A stretch of DNA of 27,407 nucleotides from Dehalococcoidales bacterium (GTDB taxonomy: Bacteria; Chloroflexota; Dehalococcoidia; Dehalococcoidales; UBA2162), in the NCBI GenBank assembly GCA_016844285.1, contig JAENIS010000031.1, forward strand, positions 1 to 27,407, written 5' to 3'. The notes below the pieces were generated by a model. It searched no databases, was not told where the DNA came from, and was given only the letters and a program-made list of their open reading frames with translations. The position numbers were made by a program, and so were the translations under genes. Positions 14,621-22,571 of this stretch are shown in pieces (position 1 is the stretch's first letter; each line of letters begins with the position of its first letter).

Positions 14621-15409
14621 TTAGCAACTCTTCAAAGAATCGTATATGTCCTGCGCCTCTTTGGGGGTAGCATTGCTATGAATGATGGCTCGTATTGCCT
14701 GAATCATCGCCACCGGGTAGTCGTTCTGCCAGATGTTCCGTCCCAGGTTGACGCCAATGGCACCCTTCTGCATACCATCATGAACAAAGTTAAACACCTC
14801 AAGCTCGGTCTTGGTCTGAGGCCCACCGGCCATCACCACGGGCACCGGACAGCCTCGCGTCACCCGCTCGAAGTCTTCGCACCAGTAGGTTTTAACCACC
14901 CGCGCCCCCAGCTCAGCGGCGACACGGCTGGCGAGAGCCAGATAGCGGGCATCCCGCTTTTCCAGCTCCCGTCCCACTGCGGTAACAGCCATGACCGGTA
15001 TACCATACCTCTCACCCTCATCAACCAGCTTGGTCAGATTCAATAACGACTCCCTCTCGTAGTCAGTACCAACAAAGACGGAAATGCCGACGGCGGAGAC
15101 ATTAAGGCGGATGGCTTCCTCCATCGAGGTAATAATGCCTTCGTTAGCCAGGTCTTTCCCAACCATAGTGGCACCTCCGGACACCCGCAGAATAACCGGC
15201 TTGGCGTTATCCGGGGCGACACAAGAGCGCAGCACACCCCGGGTAATGAAGACGCCATCGCAATAGGGCAAGAGCGGCTCAAGAGTCTTCCGCGGCTCCT
15301 CCAGTTTTCGGGTGGGGCCTTGAAAATAACCATGGTCTATCGGTAAAAATAAAGCGTGACCATCTTCGCGGATAAGCTGGGCCATACGGTTGGCCATTCC
15401 CCATTCCAT
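14621..15409 (-). CDS. LsrF-like class I aldolase/thiolase
   Basis: This is a Schiff-base TIM-barrel aldolase of the DeoC/LacD superfamily and is very close by recognition to LsrF, which transfers an acetyl group from phosphorylated autoinducer-2 product to CoA. Matching segments include WGMANRM, IDHGYFQGPT, FITRGVLRS, KTYWCEDFERV, GCPVPVVMAGG and GRNIWQNDYPVAM. The Schiff-base lysine is Lys173 (VVKTYW). I chose ATG 15409 (262 residues) because AGAGGAGG lies seven bases upstream; the start at 15430 overlaps that site. No lsr transporter, kinase or regulator is nearby, so related roles (fructose-bisphosphate aldolase-like or ADH-synthase-like) remain possible. It is co-oriented with the alcohol dehydrogenase 31 bp downstream. 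Confidence 0.88.
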   Translation of the reverse strand: MEWGMANRMAQLIREDGHALFLPIDHGYFQGPTRKLEEPRKTLEPLLPYCDGVFITRGVLRSCVAPDNAKPVILRVSGGATMVGKDLANEGIITSMEEAIRLNVSAVGISVFVGTDYERESLLNLTKLVDEGERYGIPVMAVTAVGRELEKRDARYLALASRVAAELGARVVKTYWCEDFERVTRGCPVPVVMAGGPQTKTELEVFNFVHDGMQKGAIGVNLGRNIWQNDYPVAMIQAIRAIIHSNATPKEAQDIYDSLKSC

Positions 15410-15558
15410 CAGTAATCCTCCTCTTTCCATTTATCACTTGTGCTTGGTTATTTGCCACCAGCCAGACTGGCTTCAGTATTATACCAGAAGCACAGATTAG
15501 GTCATAGTCCCCATGCTAATTGACGCAGCCAATCTGGTCTTTCACTTTGCGCCGTTTG

Positions 15559-16239
15559 TTATGGTTGCTTGTGTTTAGCCCTATCAAGAAGGGGACTGAT
15601 GAAGCCAAATATCTCTGGTGGGATGTCGAAGTCCACTCGTGGTCCCACCGCATCCAATTCGGGTAAACTAGTCAAAGGATTAGACGTGTAGGTTTCTACA
15701 GTTTCCTTTATCACCCGTGCTGTCATCTGTCTTCTCTTCGCTTCATTCATCTCGCTTCGCGCCTCATCGAGAAGCTTGTCGATGTCAGGACGTGCCTTGC
15801 CCAGCAGGGCCATGCCGCCGGTGGAATGGAACCCGGTTCGTAGGCGTGCCGGCGTTATCGGTGAAGCCTGAGTCCCCCAGGGCGCTGCCTGGCCAATCAT
15901 CGGTTCATAAAGGGCATTGATGCCCCGGTAAAACAGTGTCAACTCCACTGGCACCAGGTCAGCTTTTACTCCAATCCTTAGCCAGTAGCCCTGTATGACC
16001 TCCATCATCTTGGGGATATGCGGAGACCGGTTCCTTTCGCCAGTGAGTAACTTCATCGCGAAGCCCTGAGGATAACCCGCCTCTTTGAGCAGCCGCTTCG
16101 CTTCCTCGGGGTCATAGCGATAAGCCTTGGCACAATAGTCCTGCCAATAGGCGATGTCGTACCGGGCATCCTATGTTACCCAAGCAGGCTGGATAAAGCC
16201 GGCGCCCCCTGTTGTTAGATGAGCGACATTTAGCTTAAC
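15559..16239 (-). pseudogene. C-terminal remnant of an ABC substrate-binding protein (SBP_bac_5)
   Basis: This is the last third of an oligopeptide/nickel-type solute-binding protein. The frame continues upstream of ATG 16056 with clear family sequence (YRYDPEEAKRLLKEAGYPQGF), meets TAG at 16171-16173, and keeps family-like sequence (AHLTTGGAGFIQPAWV) back to TGA at 16240-16242. No signal peptide or N-terminal two thirds is attached. It is paralogous to, but clearly different from, the intact protein encoded just upstream (16284-17978): both share the DPxEAKRLLKEAGYPxGF segment. It is probably a relic of a tandem duplication or of a larger transporter locus. A short product from ATG 16056 would not make a complete binding fold. 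Confidence 0.82.
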
Positions 16240-16283
16240 TCATCCGGTGACGTCTGGTTTTCCCTATCTTTCTTCACCTGCTG

Positions 16284-17978
16284 TTACTTCGCGTGTTTGG
16301 TGCGGTCGGCGTAGGTACCGGGGTAAGGATTTGAAGGCGGGAACCAATCGTCGACGTTTACCCCGGGTACAGTAACAAGCATCATTGGAAGCCGTGCAAT
16401 CTGGCAGCGGGTATAGCTATCAATAACTATTTTTATTGCCTGGGCAGTAAGTTCCTTTCTCTTGCCAGCGTCCATCTCCGACTGCGCCGCGAATATTATT
16501 TTATCCAGCTCTAGCCCGAAGGGCGCCGCATCAAGCAGCCTCGTGTTACCGGCGTCACTGGTCCAGTTCGCCAGCTCCGAGGCGGCACTGTTGCCCGCAT
16601 ACTCCGGATTACCATAGCACAGGGCATTACCCACAAGGGCGGTGTTAACCGGGTGCCGGCGCCACGCCGTATATGTACCAAGCTCAGTGGGATTCAGCTC
16701 GGCAATGACGCCGATGTCTCGCCAGTAGGTAGCGATAATCTCCGCCCACTGGGGGAGAAAGCCTCGTCCGGCAGGCTGGCAGGAATAGAACTTGATTTTG
16801 AAGCCGTCGGGATAGCCGGCCTCCTTCAAGAGTCGCTTTGCCTCTACCGGGTCGTAGGGGTTGGCCTTGGCGACGAGGTCCTGCGTGTAGGCCACATCGA
16901 AATCCGCGTATGACGAAAAAAGTGTACATGTCAAAGGAGGTTCCGCCCGGCCCTTATAGAGGTTGTCCATGATTGCCTTCCGGTTAATGGCGATGGAGAG
17001 TGCCTTGCGCACCCTGACGTCTTGTGTCGGCATGCCCTTAGCCCTCGGTTCATAACCCGCAAAAAAGATGAGCGAGCCTTCCTGCATGGAATAAGGGTAT
17101 GCCTTGAAGCCGAGTGCCTCCAGAGACTCGGCGGTTTCAAGGCCGACGTCGGTGATGTCTACTGCCGCCGTCCGCAGCATGGCGGCTTTGGTCGTCTCCT
17201 CGGATACCCGTATGACACTGAGTTTCTTGAAGACCGCCGGCCGTTTCCAGTTTGTATCCAGCGCTTCAAACTGCGAGACGTCACCAAGGGTGGCGCTGAC
17301 AAAGCGGTAGGGGCCACTGCCCACCGGGTGGCGCTCGAAGTAGTCGCTACCGTGCTGTTCCATATAGCTCTTGGGGGTGACTACCGGATTACGGGTGGCC
17401 AGATTGTATGGCAGGAAAGGCTGTACCGACTTGGTGTAGAGGCGGATAGTGTAGTCGTCCACCTGCTCGACACGCTGGATATTACCCAAGATTACTCCCG
17501 GTTGCAGGGAGTCCGGACCCAAGAACCGCTCAATGCTGGACTTGACATCAGCCGCAGTGAGGTCGGCGCCGTTATGGAACTTGATTCCCTTTCTGATGTT
17601 GAAAGTCCAGGTTAAACCGTCGTTGGCCACCGCCCACTTCTCGGCGACCCAAGGTTTCTGCTCTACCCCCACCTGCCAGAGTATCGGGTCCATCATTGGA
17701 AAGCAATTCATGCCCAGACCGGTGAAATCGGATTTTATCGGGTCGAACCTTTGCGAGCCGAGGGTAGACACCGCAATCCTTAGCTCCCCGTAGGGTCCGG
17801 TTGGCGTCGGCGCCGGGGTGGGGGTGGGTTTTGGCGTTGGTGCTGGCGTCGGCGCCGGGGTGGGTATTGGTGCCGGGGTTGGTGCCGGTGACGGAGGAGC
17901 CTTAGCACAACCAGCCAGAGACAGCATTCCCACCAGTGCCAACATGACCGCTAATCTGATTTCTCGTGCAATCTTCAC
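16284..17978 (-). CDS. ABC transporter substrate-binding lipoprotein, family 5 (peptide/nickel type)
   Basis: This is a membrane-anchored extracellular binding protein for peptides or other solutes. The signal peptide has a lipobox LAGC with the lipid-bearing cysteine at Cys24. A Pro/Thr/Ala-rich linker of about 35 residues follows (26-62). The SBP_bac_5 domain covers about 63-540, including WTFNIRKGIKFHNGADLTAADVKSS-type sequence and the DPxEAKRLLKEAGYPDGFKIK segment. GTG 17978 is supported by AAGGAGG six bases upstream. No permease or ATPase gene lies in the window, so it is an orphan relying on distant partners. Flanking fragments at 15559-16239 and 18307-18468 suggest a region with several related binding-protein genes, now partly lost. 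Confidence 0.93.
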   Translation of the reverse strand: MKIAREIRLAVMLALVGMLSLAGCAKAPPSPAPTPAPIPTPAPTPAPTPKPTPTPAPTPTGPYGELRIAVSTLGSQRFDPIKSDFTGLGMNCFPMMDPILWQVGVEQKPWVAEKWAVANDGLTWTFNIRKGIKFHNGADLTAADVKSSIERFLGPDSLQPGVILGNIQRVEQVDDYTIRLYTKSVQPFLPYNLATRNPVVTPKSYMEQHGSDYFERHPVGSGPYRFVSATLGDVSQFEALDTNWKRPAVFKKLSVIRVSEETTKAAMLRTAAVDITDVGLETAESLEALGFKAYPYSMQEGSLIFFAGYEPRAKGMPTQDVRVRKALSIAINRKAIMDNLYKGRAEPPLTCTLFSSYADFDVAYTQDLVAKANPYDPVEAKRLLKEAGYPDGFKIKFYSCQPAGRGFLPQWAEIIATYWRDIGVIAELNPTELGTYTAWRRHPVNTALVGNALCYGNPEYAGNSAASELANWTSDAGNTRLLDAAPFGLELDKIIFAAQSEMDAGKRKELTAQAIKIVIDSYTRCQIARLPMMLVTVPGVNVDDWFPPSNPYPGTYADRTKHAK

Positions 17979-18306
17979 ATTGTCCTCCTTAGCGTATTCT
18001 CAGATATTCGACCTGCCTCTTTCCAGAGAGCCTTCTCCACCAATCTGGAGTGTAGTCTTTTCACTCCATGGTGTCATCCGCCATGATACTTATTTTGCCG
18101 GGTAGTTTATATGGAGAATAAGAGTACATCCCATCGTCCGGGCAGTACATTCGTACAGTCATCGTACGCAGTTCTGTCATTCATTGATAGGTGAACCAGC
18201 GGGATAAAAGCCATTGGCGAATTGTAGCTCGGCTCAGGGTGCTTGGTTCTCACTGACATCTCTCTGCGTAGGTCGAGCTGACCCCGTTTCACATGCCCAA
18301 GAGGCG

Positions 18307-18468
18307 TTAAGTAACGTGTGTAAACATTCGCAAGCGACGAGGTACTGGGACTGGGGCAGAACCGAGCGCGGGCTTGGAAACTGGCGCGGGTGCCGCTCGG
18401 GCACAGCCGGAGAACGTGAGTAGTATCACCAATGCCACCAACAATCTTAGTCGCTTTGCTACCCCCAT
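18307..18468 (-). pseudogene. N-terminal fragment of a lipoprotein
   Basis: The 53-codon frame starts at ATG 18468, with a weak GAGG site six bases upstream. It encodes a basic start (MGVAKRLRL), a hydrophobic core and a lipobox FSGC with Cys22, followed by an Ala/Pro-rich stretch like the linker of the neighbouring substrate-binding lipoprotein, and then stops. No domain follows. It looks like the leading end of a decayed binding-protein gene and could be the missing 5' end of the remnant at 15559-16239. Otherwise 17979-18828 holds nothing I can identify. Confidence 0.6.
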
Positions 18469-18828
18469 TTCGGCCTCATTAGGTTTTCATTACCAGCTTG
18501 GGTCACCAATGCAAAACGATGACTAAAGTGATGTTCTTCTTTTCACCATGCTGAGAGACCGCAGGTTAATGAGAATAATGCACATCTCTGAGTTGGATAT
18601 TTCGTGTAAACGTAACGCAGAATACAACCACGCTAATACTTGCATTCCAGCGTATCAACCCGCAACAGAACCCGTCTTTTCTAGTTATCTACCCTGATTA
18701 AGTAATCAAATATGATGGAGACAAGCCTGCTGAGGACGGAATTATTGGCAATGTCGAGAGGGAGGAAACGAAGGTGGGAGAAGTTCGAAGGTAACAAAAC
18801 GTCATCTTGTTGTCCGTTTGGTTCCTGG

Positions 18829-20097
18829 TTAATCTGAGGTTCGAATAGCACTGCTGGGATAAGGGATAGTAAGCACTAGAACCATACCCACAGTAGTAAG
18901 AGCACCGTAGCCCAGCCACGCACCTCGATAACTACCCCAAGTGTCAAATACCCACCCGGCCAGAGGAGCACCGGCGATATTCCCTACCATCATTATGCCG
19001 GACGTAATGCCTAGAATCGTGCCAAACCTGAGCCTGCCAAAATACTCACTTAGCAGGGATATCCTGGTCGTAACACTACCTCCCCATCCAAGACTAAAAG
19101 CAATAATGAAAGGTACAGTCAGCCATATCGTTCCGGTAGTGACATATCCTAAAAGAAACAGACCCACGGTTATCAAAGCATAGGAAGCGGCGAAGACATA
19201 TCTCTTGCCCAGTCTATCGCTTAACCAACCGCTACCGAGACGACCACAGATGCTTACCAGTGGAACAGCAAGAGCTATCAGACTGGAGATAGACCTCCCG
19301 ATGCCAAGACTACTGAGATAGGGCATGATATGCATGACGACGGCACTTATCACGAATGCGTGACACATTGCTGCCACTGCCACATGCCAGAATACCCTGC
19401 TTCTTATCGCTTGTTTGACCGGAATGTTGACTTCTGTGCGTGGTGGTAATATCTGAACCTTGCTCGTTCCCACGGAGTTGCTAACCGCACCATCTGGTTG
19501 ATAGCCATAATGTTCGGGCTTGTGTCGAACTAGAAGCGATAATGGTAAGACGACCAACAGAATACTCAGACCAGCGATAAGCATCGCTACTCGCCACTGC
19601 AAAACATCAATCAATTTGGTGACTAAAGGAACAAGGAGTCCGCCGAGAGCAAATCCACTGGCCACAATACCTATTGCGGTGCCTGTCTTTCTCCTAAACC
19701 AGTTAGCCACCACTGTCATGACCACGGCATCGGTATAGGTGCTATAACCTACGGCAATCAAAGCAAAAGCTCCGTAAAACATGGCGAGAGAGGAAACGCG
19801 GCTCAAGAGCAGAAAACCCAGGAAGACGATAATACTGCCTGCAAAAATCAATCTTCGCGGTCCCCATCGGTCAACAAGAATTCCCATAAGAGGAGCAAGT
19901 ATCCCCATCTCAAAACCGCGTAGCGAACCAGCCAGCGAAATTTGGGCATAGCTCCAGCCGAATTCCTCGGCGATGGGTTTGAAAATAGCGGTGAATCCGA
20001 ATTGAACAATCCCACCCGCATAGAGTGTGATGAGTACGCAAGCTCCAACAACATACCAGCCATAAAAAACCTTCGAACGCTTCTGATTGGAATCCAT
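18829..20097 (-). CDS. Major facilitator superfamily transporter
   Basis: This 422-residue secondary transporter has about twelve hydrophobic segments. It starts FYGWYVVGACVLIT and has the first-half motif DRWGPRRLIFAG and the second-half motif GRLGSGWLSDRLGKR between helices 2-3 and 8-9, as expected of MFS proteins of the oxalate/formate or monocarboxylate-like group. A charged loop (about 205-235) separates the halves. Substrate cannot be assigned; small organic acids are likely by family. It is divergent from the FAA hydrolase gene, with 315 bp between starts, so the two may be co-regulated in uptake and breakdown of an organic acid (inference). GAGGAG lies about 12 bases before ATG 20097. 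Confidence 0.92.
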   Translation of the reverse strand: MDSNQKRSKVFYGWYVVGACVLITLYAGGIVQFGFTAIFKPIAEEFGWSYAQISLAGSLRGFEMGILAPLMGILVDRWGPRRLIFAGSIIVFLGFLLLSRVSSLAMFYGAFALIAVGYSTYTDAVVMTVVANWFRRKTGTAIGIVASGFALGGLLVPLVTKLIDVLQWRVAMLIAGLSILLVVLPLSLLVRHKPEHYGYQPDGAVSNSVGTSKVQILPPRTEVNIPVKQAIRSRVFWHVAVAAMCHAFVISAVVMHIMPYLSSLGIGRSISSLIALAVPLVSICGRLGSGWLSDRLGKRYVFAASYALITVGLFLLGYVTTGTIWLTVPFIIAFSLGWGGSVTTRISLLSEYFGRLRFGTILGITSGIMMVGNIAGAPLAGWVFDTWGSYRGAWLGYGALTTVGMVLVLTIPYPSSAIRTSD

Positions 20098-20327
20098 TGC
20101 GTGGCCGCTCCTCTTCCGATGAAAACGAGCCTTGTCCTGTTGAACTCAAGAAGTGGTACAAGAGACAACAGCTCATAGTGATTCTCAATCTTACCACCAG
20201 CACGCGTCACGCGCAAAATGATAGATGTGATATCGCCGGTAATATAGTCTGTGTGTTTATATGTTTATAACCCAGGCACCACAACAGTCTGCACTTGGCG
20301 AGAAGCTTCCGGTAAGATTGAGCCCGC

Positions 20328-20356
20328 TTGTGTTCTCTCGATAACTGTATTATTAT
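20328..20356 (+). promoter_or_regulatory. Candidate sigma-70 promoter of the FAA hydrolase gene
   Basis: TTGTGT (20328-20333), a 17-base spacer and TATTAT (20351-20356) give a plausible -35/-10 pair about 55 bases before ATG 20413. It is judged by eye only and no regulator site is evident. Confidence 0.4.
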
Positions 20357-20412
20357 GGCATGAAACGGGGCATGCGGAAGCAGGCTATTGTAGATTCTAT
20401 TCAGGAGGAAAC

Positions 20413-21348
20413 ATGAAAATAGTCTTCTTTGATGACTTCAAGTTGGGGATTCTCAGGGGAGAAACCGTGGTTGATGTGTCTACTGTCGTTAAAGGTATCC
20501 CGCATAGCGGGCCGCACAACCTCATCAACGGGCTAATTGAGCACTTTGGCGAATACAGGGGCTCACTCCAGCGGATATCCGAACGTGGGCAAGGCGTGCC
20601 GGTTAGCCAGGTAAGGGTAAGAGCTCCGCTGCCGAAACCCACGAACATCGTTTGTATGGCTGTTAACTACATGGAGGATGGGACCCGTTCAACGCCGGCA
20701 CCACTCAATGCCTTCCAAAAGTCGCCCGGTGCGATTATTGGCGATGGTGACATTATGGTCCTTCCAGATGTTCCCGCCACCATATTCGAGGGAGAAGCAG
20801 AGCTGGCTGTAGTCATCGGCAAGAGGGCATCCAATGTCAATGCTAGAAACGCGATGGATTACGTCTTTGGCTACCTGAACTTCATCGATGGGTCTGCCCG
20901 CGGCCTGCCTGCACCTGGTAATGTTTTCTACCAGATGAAATCCCGTGACACTTTCGCCCCCATAGGTCCGTATCTGGTAACCGCTGACGAGGTTCCCGAC
21001 CCACACAATCTCCAGGTTCGGCTTTGGAATAATGGTGTTCCGATGCAGGATTTTAACACCGGAGATATGGCCAATAAGATTCCAGAGTGTATCGAGTGGA
21101 TTACTTCCATTCATGCCTTAGAGCCTGGTGATATCATCGCCACCGGCACGAATCACCGCGGCTTGAATCCATTGCAGGACGGAGACCGGATAGAGATAGA
21201 AACAAACGGATTGGGTCGACTCCACTTCCAGGTTAAGGACGACCTGAAGCGTACATGGGCGAGGGAAACTCGGCTGGAACGCCAGCAGAAACAGCTAGAG
21301 GGGACGACACCTCAACTGACCGGGAAGTACGCTGCTAAACCGAGGTAG
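20413..21348 (+). CDS. Fumarylacetoacetate hydrolase (FAH) family protein
   Basis: This is a metal-dependent C-C hydrolase, decarboxylase or isomerase of aromatic or keto-acid breakdown. In the 311-residue protein the FAH domain spans about 75-285. Metal ligands are seen as Glu128 and Glu130 (FEGEAELAVVIGK) with Asp159 (NFIDGSARG). Further family marks are AVNYMEDG (in place of the usual xNYxxHxxE) and EPGDIIATGTNHRG. ATG 20413 is chosen because AGGAGG lies seven bases upstream; a 54-residue upstream extension is not conserved in character. The tail (about 286-311) is basic and glutamine-rich. The natural substrate is unknown. It is divergent from the MFS transporter. Confidence 0.92.
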   Translation: MKIVFFDDFKLGILRGETVVDVSTVVKGIPHSGPHNLINGLIEHFGEYRGSLQRISERGQGVPVSQVRVRAPLPKPTNIVCMAVNYMEDGTRSTPAPLNAFQKSPGAIIGDGDIMVLPDVPATIFEGEAELAVVIGKRASNVNARNAMDYVFGYLNFIDGSARGLPAPGNVFYQMKSRDTFAPIGPYLVTADEVPDPHNLQVRLWNNGVPMQDFNTGDMANKIPECIEWITSIHALEPGDIIATGTNHRGLNPLQDGDRIEIETNGLGRLHFQVKDDLKRTWARETRLERQQKQLEGTTPQLTGKYAAKPR

Positions 21349-21495
21349 GCCTACCCTTAGTATGAGAGCCAAAGTATCTTTTGTTGGGTAAATTTCCTTT
21401 CGCCTATGAAAGACGGATAAGATTGCACTTTCTGATAGTTTGCTCGTCACAACAAATTAGCTTCAAAGACAATAGAAAACAGGCCTCAATCATAA

Positions 21496-21540
21496 TTCAC
21501 ACGCAAGAGGTCACTGGTTCAAATCCAGTACCACCCACCA
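21496..21540 (+). tRNA. 3' half of tRNA-Val(CAC), probable integration (att) site
   Basis: Exactly 45 bases correspond to tRNA positions 32-76: anticodon loop ttCACac (CAC at 21498-21500), 3' anticodon stem gcaag, variable loop aggtc, a perfect T-arm (actgg-ttcaaat-ccagt, 21513-21529), acceptor strand accaccc, discriminator A and encoded CCA (21538-21540). The sequence left of 21496 has no matching anticodon 5' strand (cttgc), D-arm or gggtggt acceptor strand. The break in the anticodon loop is the usual crossover point of tyrosine integrases, so this is read as a displaced tRNA end left by an integrated element. It is not a functional tRNA on its own. Confidence 0.82.
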
Positions 21541-21674
21541 TACACTTTGTGCTATTTTCGTGCTATAAGAGTTTACGTTCCGCGCTACAATCGTTAAGCT
21601 AAATTGGTTTTCCATTTAATAGCGGACTTGCTCCGAGTTATCGATGTCGAGAGTTATCATAACCCGAATTGCAA

Positions 21675-21703
21675 TTGAAATCTTATAACAATATTGTTAT
21701 ACT
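21675..21703 (+). promoter_or_regulatory. Promoter and palindromic operator of the toxin-antitoxin operon
   Basis: TTGAAA (21675-21680), a 17-base spacer and TATACT (21698-21703) form a strong sigma-70 promoter. An 18-bp perfect palindrome, tataacaatattgttata (21684-21701), covers the spacer and most of the -10 box, just where an autorepressing antitoxin would bind. The predicted transcription start coincides with the toxin's GTG (21710), which would make the message leaderless. Confidence 0.7.
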
Positions 21704-21709
21704 ACTAGT

Positions 21710-22057
21710 GTGGCATGGCATATTGAGTACTATGAATCGGCAATTGACCGGTCTCCAGTTGAAGAGTTCATTGACTCTCTGGATGCCAAGTCAAAAGCCA
21801 GAGTAGCCAGAACGCTCGACTTGCTTGAGGAATTTGGCATTAGCCTTGGTATGCCATATGCCAGGCATCTTGAGAAACAACTCTGGGAGTTGAGAGTCAG
21901 ACATGGCAGGAGCCGGTATCGCATAATCTACTTCTTGTATACTGGACAGACCTTTGTTCTTCTGCACGGACTTACTAAGAAGACGGGGCCAGTGCCAAGA
22001 GGAGATATGGAGATAGCGGAAAGTAGGCGAGATGACTATTTGTTCAGGAGGAGGTAG
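21710..22057 (+). CDS. higB: RelE/HigB-family toxin (phage Gp49-like)
   Basis: This is a ribosome-dependent mRNA interferase-like toxin, 115 residues, of the 'phage-derived Gp49-like' branch. Typical segments are the start WHIEYYESAIDRSPVEEFIDSL, a central helix LDLLEEFG, then ARHLEKQLWELRVRHGRSRYRIIYF, and FVLLHGLTKKTGPVP with the basic residues (His, two Lys) expected near the active site. The gene starts with GTG 21710, seven bases past the -10 box, with no ribosome site, so translation is probably leaderless. Its TAG stop lies within the ribosome site of the antitoxin gene. Toxin-before-antitoxin order is that of HigBA. It lies about 170 bp from a tRNA half site, fitting a mobile origin. 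Confidence 0.9.
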   Translation: MAWHIEYYESAIDRSPVEEFIDSLDAKSKARVARTLDLLEEFGISLGMPYARHLEKQLWELRVRHGRSRYRIIYFLYTGQTFVLLHGLTKKTGPVPRGDMEIAESRRDDYLFRRR

Positions 22058-22061
22058 AGAT

Positions 22062-22379
22062 ATGAATTGGAAAGAACACAAGAAGAGACTTTTAGAAAAT
22101 CCTGAATTCAGGACAGAATTTGAAGAGCTTGAGCTTGAATATAAGCTGGCGTCTGCCTTGATTCGCCTACGGCTGGCAAAGGGACTGACCCAGGAGCAAC
22201 TGGCAAAGCTGCTGAATACCAAACAAGAGAGCATCGCCAGGTTGGAGAGCGGCGGTTCGCTCCCATCTTTATCCACTGTTAAGAAAGTTGCAAATGCACT
22301 CGACGCTGAGCTGGAAATTAATCTGCGACCAAAATCTCAATCCCATGAAGGTGACGCAGTAGGGGCATCAAAAGAATAA
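22062..22379 (+). CDS. higA: HigA/XRE-family antitoxin
   Basis: This 105-residue antitoxin and probable autorepressor has an Xre/Cro helix-turn-helix at about 35-90 (ALIRLRLAKGLTQEQLAKLLNTKQESIARLESGGSLPSLSTVKKVANALDAEL). The N-terminal 30 residues (KEHKKRLLENPEFRTEFEELELEY) are charged and likely bind the toxin. ATG 22062 is chosen because AGGAGGTAGA lies directly upstream, overlapping the toxin stop codon, so the two genes are translationally coupled. It is expected to bind the 18-bp palindrome in the operon promoter. The C-terminal tail is polar. The following 190 bp to the convergent SDR gene hold no gene I can support. Confidence 0.92.
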   Translation: MNWKEHKKRLLENPEFRTEFEELELEYKLASALIRLRLAKGLTQEQLAKLLNTKQESIARLESGGSLPSLSTVKKVANALDAELEINLRPKSQSHEGDAVGASKE

Positions 22380-22571
22380 GAATTGTACATGGTATGAATG
22401 TTTTACTTTGCTCTACGAGCTCTACAGGTTTATTCGGTGATAGTTCAAATGCCTTTCGATGATAACGGACTGAAACGATTGCAGCACGAATTGCAACTTC
22501 CATGCACCGACAGTCCGCTTTGCAGCGAGGTCAGGCTTACGGGGCAAATTGTCTATTGTTTGGTTACTAGA

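Noticed and set aside
17022..17615. 197-codon plus-strand frame
   Set aside because: It is antisense to the substrate-binding lipoprotein, which has clear family sequence, a lipobox and a strong ribosome site.
18107..18292. 61-codon minus-strand frame between the lipoprotein fragment and the substrate-binding protein
   Set aside because: No ribosome site or recognised motif. It could be further debris of the decayed lipoprotein gene, but I cannot show it.
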